Part shown: positions 26,620 through 34,439 of the stretch, piece after piece
Layout of the letters: each line of letters opens with the position of its first letter
How positions within the stretch are numbered: the stretch's first letter is position 1
NCBI GenBank assembly: GCA_051251595.1
Contig: JBPOFA010000003.1
Span: 186,001-250,000, forward strand
Length of the DNA: 64,000 nucleotides
Source: NORP110 sp051251595
GTDB taxonomy: Bacteria; Pseudomonadota; Alphaproteobacteria; Rhodobacterales; Rhodobacteraceae
Reading direction: 5' to 3'
Made by a program: the position numbers and the translations under genes
The notes under the pieces: generated by a model
The model's database searches: none
What the model saw: the letters and a program-made list of their open reading frames with translations, nothing else
Told to the model about the DNA's origin: nothing

Positions 26620-27195
26620 TTAGCGTTGGATGTTTCGCTGGGCGACCACACGGGCCGGTACGCCGACGGCAACTGCAAATGGTGGGATCTTGCCACTAAC
26701 AATAGCTCCTGCGCCAATGATCGCGCCTGCACCAATCTCGGCGCCGGGCAGAACGATCACTTTAGCCCCCAGCCAAACGTCGTCTCCAATGGTTATACTT
26801 TTTTCATCCATTGCCTGTATGGTCACGGGAGCGCCATCATTGAAACGATAATTAGCTGCTGTTACTAAAACATCTGGACCAAAAAGGACGTCATTGCCTA
26901 TCACAATGCGACCATGTTTGGGGCCTGCCCATAGGGCGCAACGTGCACCCAAGGCGATTCGATCTCCGATTTCAATATTCTCAGCATTTGCAAAAATTGC
27001 GTTCGGACTAATTGCCGATCCGATCCCCCTCTTTAATTTTCGCAAGGGGATTACATGCGAGTAGTTGTAGTAATTAACTATTTTCAACATATGAATATAC
27101 GCGCGTGGATCAATCACTCCGGTAATGAACCGAAGAAATTTCTCGAATTTGGTCGCCTTTTTTGGGGCGACAGGGTTTTGTGCGTGATCTGTCAT
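26620..27195 (-). CDS. Left-handed beta-helix (hexapeptide repeat) acetyltransferase
   Basis: Protein of 191 residues of the WcaF/LacA/NodL acetyltransferase group. Hexapeptide repeats such as I-G-D-R-I-A-L-G-A, I-G-N-D-V-L-F-G-P, I-G-D-D-V-W-L-G-A and I-G-A-G-A-I-I-G-A-G run from about residue 75 to 180, ending in G-V-P-A-R-V-V. It would O-acetylate a sugar of the polysaccharide or its precursor using acetyl-CoA. I chose ATG 27195 (M-T-D-H-A-Q); the longer frame to 27333 has no family-like sequence before it. Confidence 0.85.
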   Translation of the reverse strand: MTDHAQNPVAPKKATKFEKFLRFITGVIDPRAYIHMLKIVNYYNYSHVIPLRKLKRGIGSAISPNAIFANAENIEIGDRIALGARCALWAGPKHGRIVIGNDVLFGPDVLVTAANYRFNDGAPVTIQAMDEKSITIGDDVWLGAKVIVLPGAEIGAGAIIGAGAIVSGKIPPFAVAVGVPARVVAQRNIQR

Positions 27196-27497
27196 GTCAG
27201 TGTTCCAAACGCGCTGGACTCGTTTGCCAAGTATCAGGCAAACACGTGGGGTGTTTTGCATTTTTGCAAAATTTGGGTCAAGTGTTGTATGAATTCTTTT
27301 TCGTTCGTCCAACAGGGGGTGACGAAATATCAAAGTCGCCTTTGCGCTAGCGGATCTGCAAGGCAGAGCTTTTTTCTTTCGCGTCGACAGGCAATACTGG
27401 CTTGTATAAAGACAAGAGAGCTTTTGAGTCTAAAGGCTACCCAGAAATAGGGAACACCCTTGTATCTGTTATTGATTTTTTTTTGTTCAATATGCTC
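27196..27497. other. AT-rich gap in the minus-strand polysaccharide genes
   Basis: A 302-base gap between the acetyltransferase start and the Alg13-like gene end. It contains several T-runs on the plus strand (one of 9 or more near 27477-27486) and no gene or clear hairpin. It probably contains the acetyltransferase promoter. Confidence 0.45.
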
Positions 27498-28013
27498 TTA
27501 CATCTTTGGCGTAGCACCTTCGAAAATAAAATTTCGCAACGCGTCAACCAATTTTTTTTCTGCAAAACGGGGTAAAGGCTCCGTCATCAAGTTTTTTTCC
27601 GCTGTCAAGAGATCGTTAAGGGTGCCTGGTAAGTCGGTTTCCCCGTCCACTGCGTAGATCCCCGAGCGGGTTCGCAATTTGGCTACAGTAGTCATTTGGT
27701 GATCATTGCGGTGTTCACCAAGATCGGCGTGGCGAGGCATTATTATGATCTGTTTTCCAGAACTAAGCGCCGTTATGATCGATCCCATACCTGCATGGCT
27801 AATAACAAGCCTCGCAGCTTCGACATGTTGGCTGAATACTTCGGGTGTCATTTTTTCCGTCCATTGGATATTTTTTGGCCGATAGTCGTTCGGCCCTAAC
27901 GCCCCGACCTGTGCTACAACCCGTTCGCAGGAATCCGTTTCGGCGCTCCAAGTATCCATCGCCTTGATCAATCGATTAAAGGGCAACTGTGTGCCGACAG
28001 AAACAAAAATCAT
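27498..28013 (-). CDS. Alg13/PssE-like glycosyltransferase catalytic subunit
   Basis: A 171-residue protein matching the donor-binding C-terminal half of GT28 enzymes (MurG/Alg13/EpsE type). It has M-I-F-V-S-V-G-T-Q-L-P-F, then V-I-S-H-A-G-M-G-S-I-I and I-I-M-P-R-H-A-D-L-G-E-H-x-N-D-H-Q, the nucleotide-sugar site. I chose ATG 28013, which overlaps the stop of the upstream Alg14-like gene by 4 bases (ATGA). The two proteins are expected to form one heterodimeric glycosyltransferase, the membrane subunit recruiting this catalytic one. Confidence 0.88.
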   Translation of the reverse strand: MIFVSVGTQLPFNRLIKAMDTWSAETDSCERVVAQVGALGPNDYRPKNIQWTEKMTPEVFSQHVEAARLVISHAGMGSIITALSSGKQIIIMPRHADLGEHRNDHQMTTVAKLRTRSGIYAVDGETDLPGTLNDLLTAEKNLMTEPLPRFAEKKLVDALRNFIFEGATPKM

Positions 28014-28522
28014 ATGACCGACCCCCGAAATTCGGGTGCTGTGCCATCCGATCCGGCTAGATGTTCCCACTGCGTCAACCACAAATCGGCGTATTTTCCA
28101 GCCATTTGTCCGGACAGGGATAACGCCTCACCATTGGCGATACTATCTAGCCAAATCGTTCGCGCACCGAACAATCGCCCCAAACGCAGTGCGAAATACC
28201 CAGGAGCGGCGCCAGTTGTGATCACAATATCTGGCCGGACTCGCAACACCACCCAGATCATCCAAAGCAGCGACTTGACCAACCGCCATTTTTCCCATCG
28301 ATTGGCTTCGGTCACCCACGTGTAGGCCGGTTTGGGTTGCCCGCGTTCAGCGGCAAGGCGTTCAACTTCGTTGCGAAAGCCGGGATCGGTGCTAACATAT
28401 GTGACACGGCAATTGTCCCATGACGGAGCCAAGCGACATAACTGGACCCAATGTCCACCGCCTGAGGCAACCACCAAAACACGCGGATTTTTTTGAGGCA
28501 GGGTGGATTGTGCGCTGTTCAT
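28010..28522 (-). CDS. Alg14/PssD-like membrane-anchoring glycosyltransferase subunit
   Basis: A 170-residue protein of the Alg14/PssD/CpsF family. N-terminal V-L-V-V-A-S-G-G-G-H-W-V-Q-L matches the acceptor half of GT28 enzymes, and the segment around L-L-W-M-I-W-V-V-L-R-V-R-P-D-I-V-I-T-T-G is the conserved hydrophobic and T-T-G motif. It recruits the Alg13-like partner to the membrane; together they transfer a sugar (GlcNAc, Glc or GlcA in characterised pairs) to a lipid-linked intermediate. Start/stop overlap with the partner supports equal expression. Confidence 0.9.
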   Translation of the reverse strand: MNSAQSTLPQKNPRVLVVASGGGHWVQLCRLAPSWDNCRVTYVSTDPGFRNEVERLAAERGQPKPAYTWVTEANRWEKWRLVKSLLWMIWVVLRVRPDIVITTGAAPGYFALRLGRLFGARTIWLDSIANGEALSLSGQMAGKYADLWLTQWEHLAGSDGTAPEFRGSVI

Positions 28523-28832
28523 GTTCAGTGTGGCCTTCTATCGAAAATGATTAGGGCCTTAGATTCCGAAAAACAGTTGGCAACATTTTGCTTTGAATTC
28601 CCTTCAGAAAGCGTATTTTTCGGGCCCTCAGCGAGATTTTCACACTTCATTAATACTCTCTATCTGGCAATAACCCAATCGTAAATAGAAGGACGACCGC
28701 CGAATGACTTTATTGCGGCTAAGATGCCTCAAATTCAGTGCTTTGGCACGTCTTATTGGTATGTCGCTCCATGATATCAACGATGGTTTCTGAAGTGCGA
28801 AATTGATGCGTTAGACTGAACAAATGACGTCG
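28523..28832. other. Gap at the right end of the polysaccharide gene block
   Basis: About 310 bases with no convincing gene. It should contain the promoter for the minus-strand Alg14/Alg13 pair near its left side. The right side ends at the terminator of the beta-helix gene. Nothing else was recognised. Confidence 0.45.
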
Positions 28833-28862
28833 AAAAGCCAGCGCGAAGAAGGGCTGGCTTTT
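28833..28862 (-). terminator. Intrinsic terminator of the second beta-helix gene
   Basis: A perfect 10-bp stem AAAAGCCAGC/GCTGGCTTTT with a 10-base loop lies 25 bases past the stop of the minus-strand gene at 28888. The stem ends in T4 on both strands, so it can act in either direction; on the plus strand a further T4 run follows. Confidence 0.8.
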
Positions 28863-28887
28863 GCTATTTTAGTACGATTGGCCTGCG

Positions 28888-30708
28888 TTAAAGAAGCATG
28901 TGGTAGTCTAGCACCGTATCGTCCTCGTCGTCGTCATGCGCCGTAAATGGGTCATCGTCCTCGTCATGCTGTTGCATGAGATCGAGCAGATCGCCGACTT
29001 TTATGTCTTGAAGCATGTCACGGAATTCGTGCTGAGCCTTTTTTACCAGTTGCTTTTTGTCGGCATTTCGGTCGAATCTCTTGACATTGATGAACTTGGA
29101 TACGTTTTGCGCTTTGAAACCATGACCAGAATAGCCATGTTCTATCATTGACGCGCCATCTTGTTCTGATTGTTCGGAGTCCACCATCAACTGTCTGACG
29201 TCATCCTCGGTCAACTTGTCAAGCATTTGATTTAACTCAACTTTCGAATCGTGCAACCTCGCTCTTTGCCAAGGTTTCACCCCCTTGAAGTGGAACCTCA
29301 GAACGTCACGTAGGCTTCCCTCTGGTTGCAGGGCTGGGTCGTCGCCTGCATCCCCGATGTCGGGATCTTGTTCGTTGTAAGGCGCTGTCGGGATGGTAGG
29401 TTCAACGGGGGCGGGTGGTTCTGTGGGCTCCGTTGGTTCTACTGGAGTGGTCGGTTCTGCCGGATCACCAGACGGCGTCGCCGGGTCGGATGGTGTTGTC
29501 GGATCAGACGGAGCTGTTGGATCGGTCGGAGCTGTTGGATCGGTCGGTGTCGTCGGACTTGTGGGCTGCGGCACGTAATCATTTTTTGGGGGGGTAAGTA
29601 CTGAATAATAATCCTGTGAACTTGGGTCCGCGTAATTAATGACTGTATTGTTCGTTGTCGGATCGGTATTGCCGGGGAGAAGGATCTTTCCTGCAACATT
29701 GTTGTATACGCTTGTGCCGGTAGACGAACTGGTATTGATCCATGGTTCCCCTTGGACGCCAGTAGAGGTAGGTGTGGGGTACGAATAACTCGTTGGATTT
29801 AGCAAGACAGTGTTGTGGTGAACTTCAACCCCTTGCGTTTGTCCAATCGTGATACCATGCCAAACGCCTGTATGGATGACATTGTCAAAAACTTTAATGT
29901 CTTGATATTGTTGGCCCTCAGGTCCGGCGTTCCCAACTACATTACTGGTCACAAAGATCCCTTGATAGGCTGGCCCTGTGCCGGTATCCATAATGTTACC
30001 TGAAATTTCAACGTTGGACGTCACAGATTGGGCACCAAGAGCAAAGATCTGAATAAAATCCGAATGGTTGACAGTTTGAACTGAGCCATACGGATCATGC
30101 AGGTTGTTATTGTTGATTGTCGCGTTTTGAATTCCCCGGCCTTGGATGAAATCAGTCTGAATGCCAGTTATTTCGTTGCCAGAAATATCGATGTTTTTAA
30201 CTTCCGCAAACGTGATCCCGCGGGAATAGTCTTCGATCAAGTTACCAGAAATTTTAATGTCTGACGAATTCCGAATGAATGCTGCATTTGCACCAATATT
30301 AGCGCTACCGGCGCCGTCGTCGTAACCGTCCGCAATACTGCTCATGTGATTGTTGACAAACTCAATATGATCAGAGCTTTCAATGCGCAGTTCCTGGTGG
30401 GGTACTATTCCGCCGGAGACGCTGCTGTCCACATGCAGTTCTGTCATCGTAATATGTGAAGAATTCTGCAGGTAGATGTCAGTGACATTTGGCGGTGTGT
30501 TCGGGTCGAGCGCTTTGATCAGGATCGGATTGTTGGCATCCCCCAAACCATTTCCAGAGATGTTAAACGGCCCACCATTGCCATCCAGCAAGATCGTACC
30601 GCCCCCGGACGAATCGAGATTGGACAGAGCAGATTGAAGCTCGGCGTTTGTCGTCACTGTAATCGTTGCGTTCGAATGTCCGCTATATGCGGTGTAGGTC
30701 GTGGTCAT
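28888..30708 (-). CDS. Beta-helix protein with Pro/Thr repeat linker and acidic C-terminal domain
   Basis: About 606 residues in three parts. Residues 1-390 are a right-handed parallel beta-helix with rungs such as I-K-I-S-G-N-L-I, I-D-I-S-G-N-E-I and V-E-I-S-G-N-I-M. Residues about 400-460 are a low-complexity linker of P-T-D-P-T-A type repeats. Residues about 475-606 are charged and helical, with an Asp-rich end (D-E-D-D-D, D-D-D-E-D-D) that I do not recognise. I chose ATG 30708; the longer frame to 30819 adds an arginine/proline stretch with no family sense. There is no signal peptide, so type I or another leaderless export is inferred. The beta-helix part may act on the polymer. Confidence 0.78.
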   Translation of the reverse strand: MTTTYTAYSGHSNATITVTTNAELQSALSNLDSSGGGTILLDGNGGPFNISGNGLGDANNPILIKALDPNTPPNVTDIYLQNSSHITMTELHVDSSVSGGIVPHQELRIESSDHIEFVNNHMSSIADGYDDGAGSANIGANAAFIRNSSDIKISGNLIEDYSRGITFAEVKNIDISGNEITGIQTDFIQGRGIQNATINNNNLHDPYGSVQTVNHSDFIQIFALGAQSVTSNVEISGNIMDTGTGPAYQGIFVTSNVVGNAGPEGQQYQDIKVFDNVIHTGVWHGITIGQTQGVEVHHNTVLLNPTSYSYPTPTSTGVQGEPWINTSSSTGTSVYNNVAGKILLPGNTDPTTNNTVINYADPSSQDYYSVLTPPKNDYVPQPTSPTTPTDPTAPTDPTAPSDPTTPSDPATPSGDPAEPTTPVEPTEPTEPPAPVEPTIPTAPYNEQDPDIGDAGDDPALQPEGSLRDVLRFHFKGVKPWQRARLHDSKVELNQMLDKLTEDDVRQLMVDSEQSEQDGASMIEHGYSGHGFKAQNVSKFINVKRFDRNADKKQLVKKAQHEFRDMLQDIKVGDLLDLMQQHDEDDDPFTAHDDDEDDTVLDYHMLL

Positions 30709-31060
30709 ATTCTTCTGTCCCAATTCATGGCCCCCGGGCGGAGGCAGGCGGATGAGTCGGACCGTGATAGGTCGTCGGTTTGGCAGCGTTCCAACGCGGA
30801 TCGTCGAAACACAGGCCACACTAGATGCCGAAAAAAGGCTTAAGTTTGTCTAAAGTTAGAGGAGGATTTGTTTGCGCAGGTTCCCGCTTTTGCGTGGCAG
30901 AATTCCGCCGTACCAAGCGGGATGTCGCCACCGGATTGCGGGTTTTCGCCAATCAAATAAGGGTTTTGTCACGTCAGCCTTGCACGATTTCAACATCGTG
31001 ACGGGAATTCGCTCAGCCCGGACCGGAGATTTTGACCGGGCCGTCCGATCGGCCTGAGCA
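30709..31060. other. Gap upstream of the beta-helix gene
   Basis: About 350 bases with no gene seen. It should hold the promoter of the minus-strand beta-helix gene near 30.75-30.85 kb. The right end carries the palindrome listed separately. Confidence 0.4.
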
Positions 31061-31078
31061 TAACGAATCGATTCGTTA
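31061..31078. repeat. Perfect 18-bp palindrome
   Basis: TAACGAATCGATTCGTTA reads the same on both strands. A second near-palindrome CAATTTTAAATTG follows at once, and both lie 3' of the last gene of the minus-strand demethylation operon. No T-run follows on the minus strand, so an intrinsic terminator is not supported; an operator or protein-bound boundary site is possible. Confidence 0.6.
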
Positions 31079-31093
31079 CAATTTTAAATTGAA

Positions 31094-33538
31094 TTAGCCC
31101 CGAACGTTTAGGGATTTGGGGTCATAGAGCGGACGCAGCGACGCTTTGGCCGCGATCCGGTTGCCGGCGACTTCGATCTCGTAGGGGGAATTTAACAAAT
31201 CTTGCGACGTTTCCCCTACGCAAGGCACATAGCCCAGGCCAATCGCTCCGCCCAGCCAATGCCCGTATGCGCCAGAGGATGTATAGCCTACGACTTCGCC
31301 ATCCCGCAGGATCGGTTCGTTGTGGTAGAGCAAGGGGGCCGGATCCAGCAACTGGAACTGGACCAGACGCCGTTCCAACCCGGCCTCTCGTTTGCGCAAC
31401 ACCGCATCGCGCCCGATATAGTCGGTCTTATCGCGCCCAAGCGCAAAGCCCAGCCCGGCCTCTAGCACATGGTCTTCGCAGGTGATGTCATGGCCGAAAT
31501 GGCGAAAGCCTTTCTCGATCCGGCAGCTGTCCATCATATGCATCCCGCAAAGCTTCAGCCGGACATCGGCCCCGGCCTCTGCCAGTGTTTCGAACACATG
31601 GGCGCACATGTCGGCAGAGACATAGATCTCCCATCCCAGTTCACCCACATAGGAAACGCGATGCGCGCGGGCCAGGCCCATACCGATTTCTATCGTTTGG
31701 GCAGTGCCGAAAGGGTTCGTGTCATTTGAAAAGTCAGCCGGAGACACCAGACGCAGCAGATCCCGCGCCTTGGGGCCCATCACGGCCAGCACGCCTTCGC
31801 CGCTGGTCACATCCGTCAGGACGACGTTGAACGCGCCCTTGTGGCGCTCTAGCCAGATCTGATCGGCCATGCGGGTGCCAGAGGGCGTGACGATCAGATA
31901 GGCGTCAGGGGTTAGCCGGGTGACTGTGACGTCGGCTTCGATCCCACCATTGCGGTTCAGGAGTTGAGTGTAAACGATTTTGCCCACAGGCACGGTCATA
32001 TCCGCGCCGCATACGTGGTTCAAAAATGCCTCGGCGTCGCGGCCCTCAACGCGGATTTTGCCGAAACTGGACATGTCATACATGCCAACATTTTCGCGAA
32101 TGGCACGATGTTCCCGCGCTGAATTTTCAAACCAGTTCTGGCGGCCCCATGTATAATTGTATTCCCGAGCCTGCCCCGGATCCGCAAACCAGTTGGCGCG
32201 TTCCCAGCCTGCGGCCTCTCCGAACACTGCCCCGCTTGCGCTTAACGCATCATGAAATGGGGTGCGCCGAATGCCACGGGCGGTGGATTTTTGACGGAAC
32301 GGGAAATGATCGGCGTAGAGCAGACCAAGCGTTTCTTTGGATCGTTCAAACAAATAGGTCTTGTTGCCCTGAAAGGGCTGCATGCGGGAAATATCGACGC
32401 CGCCCAGATCAAATGGCTTTTCGCCTGCATCCATCCAGGCGGCCAGCGCCATGCCCGCCCCCCCGGCCGATTGAATGCCGATAGAGTTGAACCCCGCCGC
32501 CACCCAGAAGTTATCGAGCTCTGGCGCCAGACCCAGATGATAGGCGTCATCCGGGGTAAAACTTTCGGGGCCATTAAAGAACGTGTGGATGCCAGCCTCT
32601 GCCAGCATCGGCATGCGGGACACGGCCGCCTCTAGGATCGGTTCGAAATGGTCGAAATCCTCGGGCAGTTGATCAAATTCGAAATCCTTGGGGATGCCGT
32701 CCATGCCCCAGGGTTTTGAGACGGGTTCAAAGGCCCCCAAAAGGATCTTGCCTGCGTCTTCTTTATAATAGGCGCATTCGTCGGGGACGCGCAGAACAGG
32801 CAATTGGGCCAGCTCTGGGATTGGTTCGGTGACGATGTAGAAATGTTCGCAGGCATGCAACGGGACGTTGACGCCCGCCATACGCCCGACCTCATGCCCC
32901 CACATGCCGCCGCAATTGACGACAGCATCGGCCTGCAGAAATCCGCTTTCTTCGCCGCTGACCCAATCCACCCCTGTTGCCCGCCGCCCTTCGCGTCGGA
33001 TGCCCGTAACCTGCACCCGTTCCAAGACCTGCGCGCCCATTTGCCGTGCCCCTTTGGCCAGAGCCAGCGCGATGTTGGCCGGGTCGCCCTGGCCATCCTT
33101 GTCTATATAGACTCCGGAAAGGACATCCTCGCAGTTCAGATGCGGATAACGGCGTTTGATCTCTTCTGGTCCGATCTCGACCACATCAACGCCAAAGGCA
33201 TTCGCCATAGAGGCAGAGCGGCGCAGCTCTTCTTGCCTCTCGCGCGTTAGGGCAACCGAAATCGATCCGTTCTGGCGCATTCCCGTAGCAACGCCTGTTT
33301 CCTGTTCCAGCGCCGCATAAAGATCGGCACTGTATTTGGCCAAGCGCGTCATTGTCGAAGTGGCCCGCAACTGACCGATCAGACCGGCCGCGTGCCATGT
33401 GGTGCCGCTGGTCAGCGCTTTGCGTTCCAACAGGACGATGTCTTTCCAGCCGGTCTTGGCCAGATGATAGGCGACGGAACAGCCAATCACGCCACCGCCG
33501 ATGATAACAACACGGGCTTTTTCAGGGATCGTTTTCAT
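31094..33538 (-). CDS. Dimethylglycine dehydrogenase-like FAD/folate enzyme (copy B)
   Basis: An 814-residue two-domain flavoprotein. Residues 8-400 are a DAO-type FAD domain with V-V-I-I-G-G-G-V-I-G-C-S and T-T-W-H-A-A-G, whose histidine corresponds to the covalent FAD attachment in mammalian DMGDH. Residues about 430-814 are GcvT-like folate-binding domains with R-V-S-Y-V-G-E-L-G-W-E-I-Y and D-S-C-R-I-E-K-G-F-R-H-F-G. Such enzymes oxidatively demethylate N-methyl amines and pass the one-carbon unit to tetrahydrofolate. I chose ATG 33538 (M-K-T-I-P-E-K). It follows the homocysteine methyltransferase by 7 bases in the same operon. Dimethylglycine, sarcosine or a betaine are candidate substrates. 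Confidence 0.87.
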   Translation of the reverse strand: MKTIPEKARVVIIGGGVIGCSVAYHLAKTGWKDIVLLERKALTSGTTWHAAGLIGQLRATSTMTRLAKYSADLYAALEQETGVATGMRQNGSISVALTRERQEELRRSASMANAFGVDVVEIGPEEIKRRYPHLNCEDVLSGVYIDKDGQGDPANIALALAKGARQMGAQVLERVQVTGIRREGRRATGVDWVSGEESGFLQADAVVNCGGMWGHEVGRMAGVNVPLHACEHFYIVTEPIPELAQLPVLRVPDECAYYKEDAGKILLGAFEPVSKPWGMDGIPKDFEFDQLPEDFDHFEPILEAAVSRMPMLAEAGIHTFFNGPESFTPDDAYHLGLAPELDNFWVAAGFNSIGIQSAGGAGMALAAWMDAGEKPFDLGGVDISRMQPFQGNKTYLFERSKETLGLLYADHFPFRQKSTARGIRRTPFHDALSASGAVFGEAAGWERANWFADPGQAREYNYTWGRQNWFENSAREHRAIRENVGMYDMSSFGKIRVEGRDAEAFLNHVCGADMTVPVGKIVYTQLLNRNGGIEADVTVTRLTPDAYLIVTPSGTRMADQIWLERHKGAFNVVLTDVTSGEGVLAVMGPKARDLLRLVSPADFSNDTNPFGTAQTIEIGMGLARAHRVSYVGELGWEIYVSADMCAHVFETLAEAGADVRLKLCGMHMMDSCRIEKGFRHFGHDITCEDHVLEAGLGFALGRDKTDYIGRDAVLRKREAGLERRLVQFQLLDPAPLLYHNEPILRDGEVVGYTSSGAYGHWLGGAIGLGYVPCVGETSQDLLNSPYEIEVAGNRIAAKASLRPLYDPKSLNVRG

Positions 33539-33545
33539 AGGAACC

Positions 33546-34439
33546 TCAAACAATGGTGTGGCCAGCCGCGCGAATACGCTTGGCCAGTTCGGTGATGTGG
33601 GCGGGGCCGACCTCGCAGCAGCCACCGACGATGGTGGCGCCGTGGTCTATCCAGCGCAGCGCGTGATCCGCATAGGCCGGGGGGGTAAGGTCTCTGCGGC
33701 TGTCCAGCACGTCAACCGTGGGGCCGTCTTCCAGAAACTCTGATGTGATTTGCTGAAAACCATTGGCATAAGCCCCGTAGGGCAGGCCCGCATCCGACAA
33801 GGGATCAAGGGCATCCAGCATCACCTCTGGCGCGGAACAATTGGCCAGAACCGCCGCAGCCCTGTCTTTCACCACGGGGATGATGTCTGACACCGGTTCC
33901 CCCGACCGCAAAAGCGCGCCATTGCGGTCATCCACCGTCACCGACAACCACACAGGTTTGCCGGTTTCCAGCGCACCGTCCAGAATGGCCCGTGCATGCA
34001 GAACAGAAGCGACGGTTTCGCACAGGATAAAATCCACATCATCGGCCAAACGCGCGGCGGCCGTCGCATAGGCGGGCCTTGCCTGCTCGTAGGGCGGGTG
34101 CAGCTCTGGGCGATAGGTGGCCGCCAGCGGCCCGACAGAGCCTGCGATCCGCGTGCCTGTGGTGCCGCGTTGCGCGGCGGCGGCCTCTTGCAGGGCCAGT
34201 TTGGCAAGTGTGTCAATGCGGTCCGCCAAGGGGCTGCCTACGAACCGGTCGGGATGGATGGCATAGGTGTTGGCCGTGGCGATGGTGGCCCCGGCGGCAA
34301 AATAGTCGCGGTGGATATCCGCAACCAGGCCAGGATGATCGACCATCACCTGCGTCGCCCACCAGGGCGTCGGTTGATCGCCAGAGCGGTGGACCAGTTC
34401 CTGCCCCATGCCGCCGTCCAACAGTGTAATCTCGCTCAC
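33546..34439 (-). CDS. Homocysteine S-methyltransferase family protein (BHMT/MmuM-like)
   Basis: A 297-residue zinc methyltransferase. The N-terminal L-L-D-G-G-M-G-Q-E-L, the middle A-N-C-S-A-P-E cysteine, and the C-terminal G-G-C-C-E pair give the three-cysteine zinc site of BHMT/MmuM enzymes. It would transfer a methyl group from a betaine or S-methyl donor to homocysteine. I chose GTG 34439, which overlaps the upstream stop (GTGA); longer in-frame sequence to 34997 belongs to the antisense of the neighbouring gene and is not used. Placed between two DMGDH-like genes, it fits removal of the first methyl of glycine betaine, by inference. Confidence 0.87.
   Translation of the reverse strand: MSEITLLDGGMGQELVHRSGDQPTPWWATQVMVDHPGLVADIHRDYFAAGATIATANTYAIHPDRFVGSPLADRIDTLAKLALQEAAAAQRGTTGTRIAGSVGPLAATYRPELHPPYEQARPAYATAAARLADDVDFILCETVASVLHARAILDGALETGKPVWLSVTVDDRNGALLRSGEPVSDIIPVVKDRAAAVLANCSAPEVMLDALDPLSDAGLPYGAYANGFQQITSEFLEDGPTVDVLDSRRDLTPPAYADHALRWIDHGATIVGGCCEVGPAHITELAKRIRAAGHTIV

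Noticed and set aside
29326..29604. Gly/Ser/Val-rich repetitive open frames on the plus strand
   Set aside because: They are the antisense reading of the Pro/Thr repeat linker of the minus-strand beta-helix gene; no ribosome site or family match.
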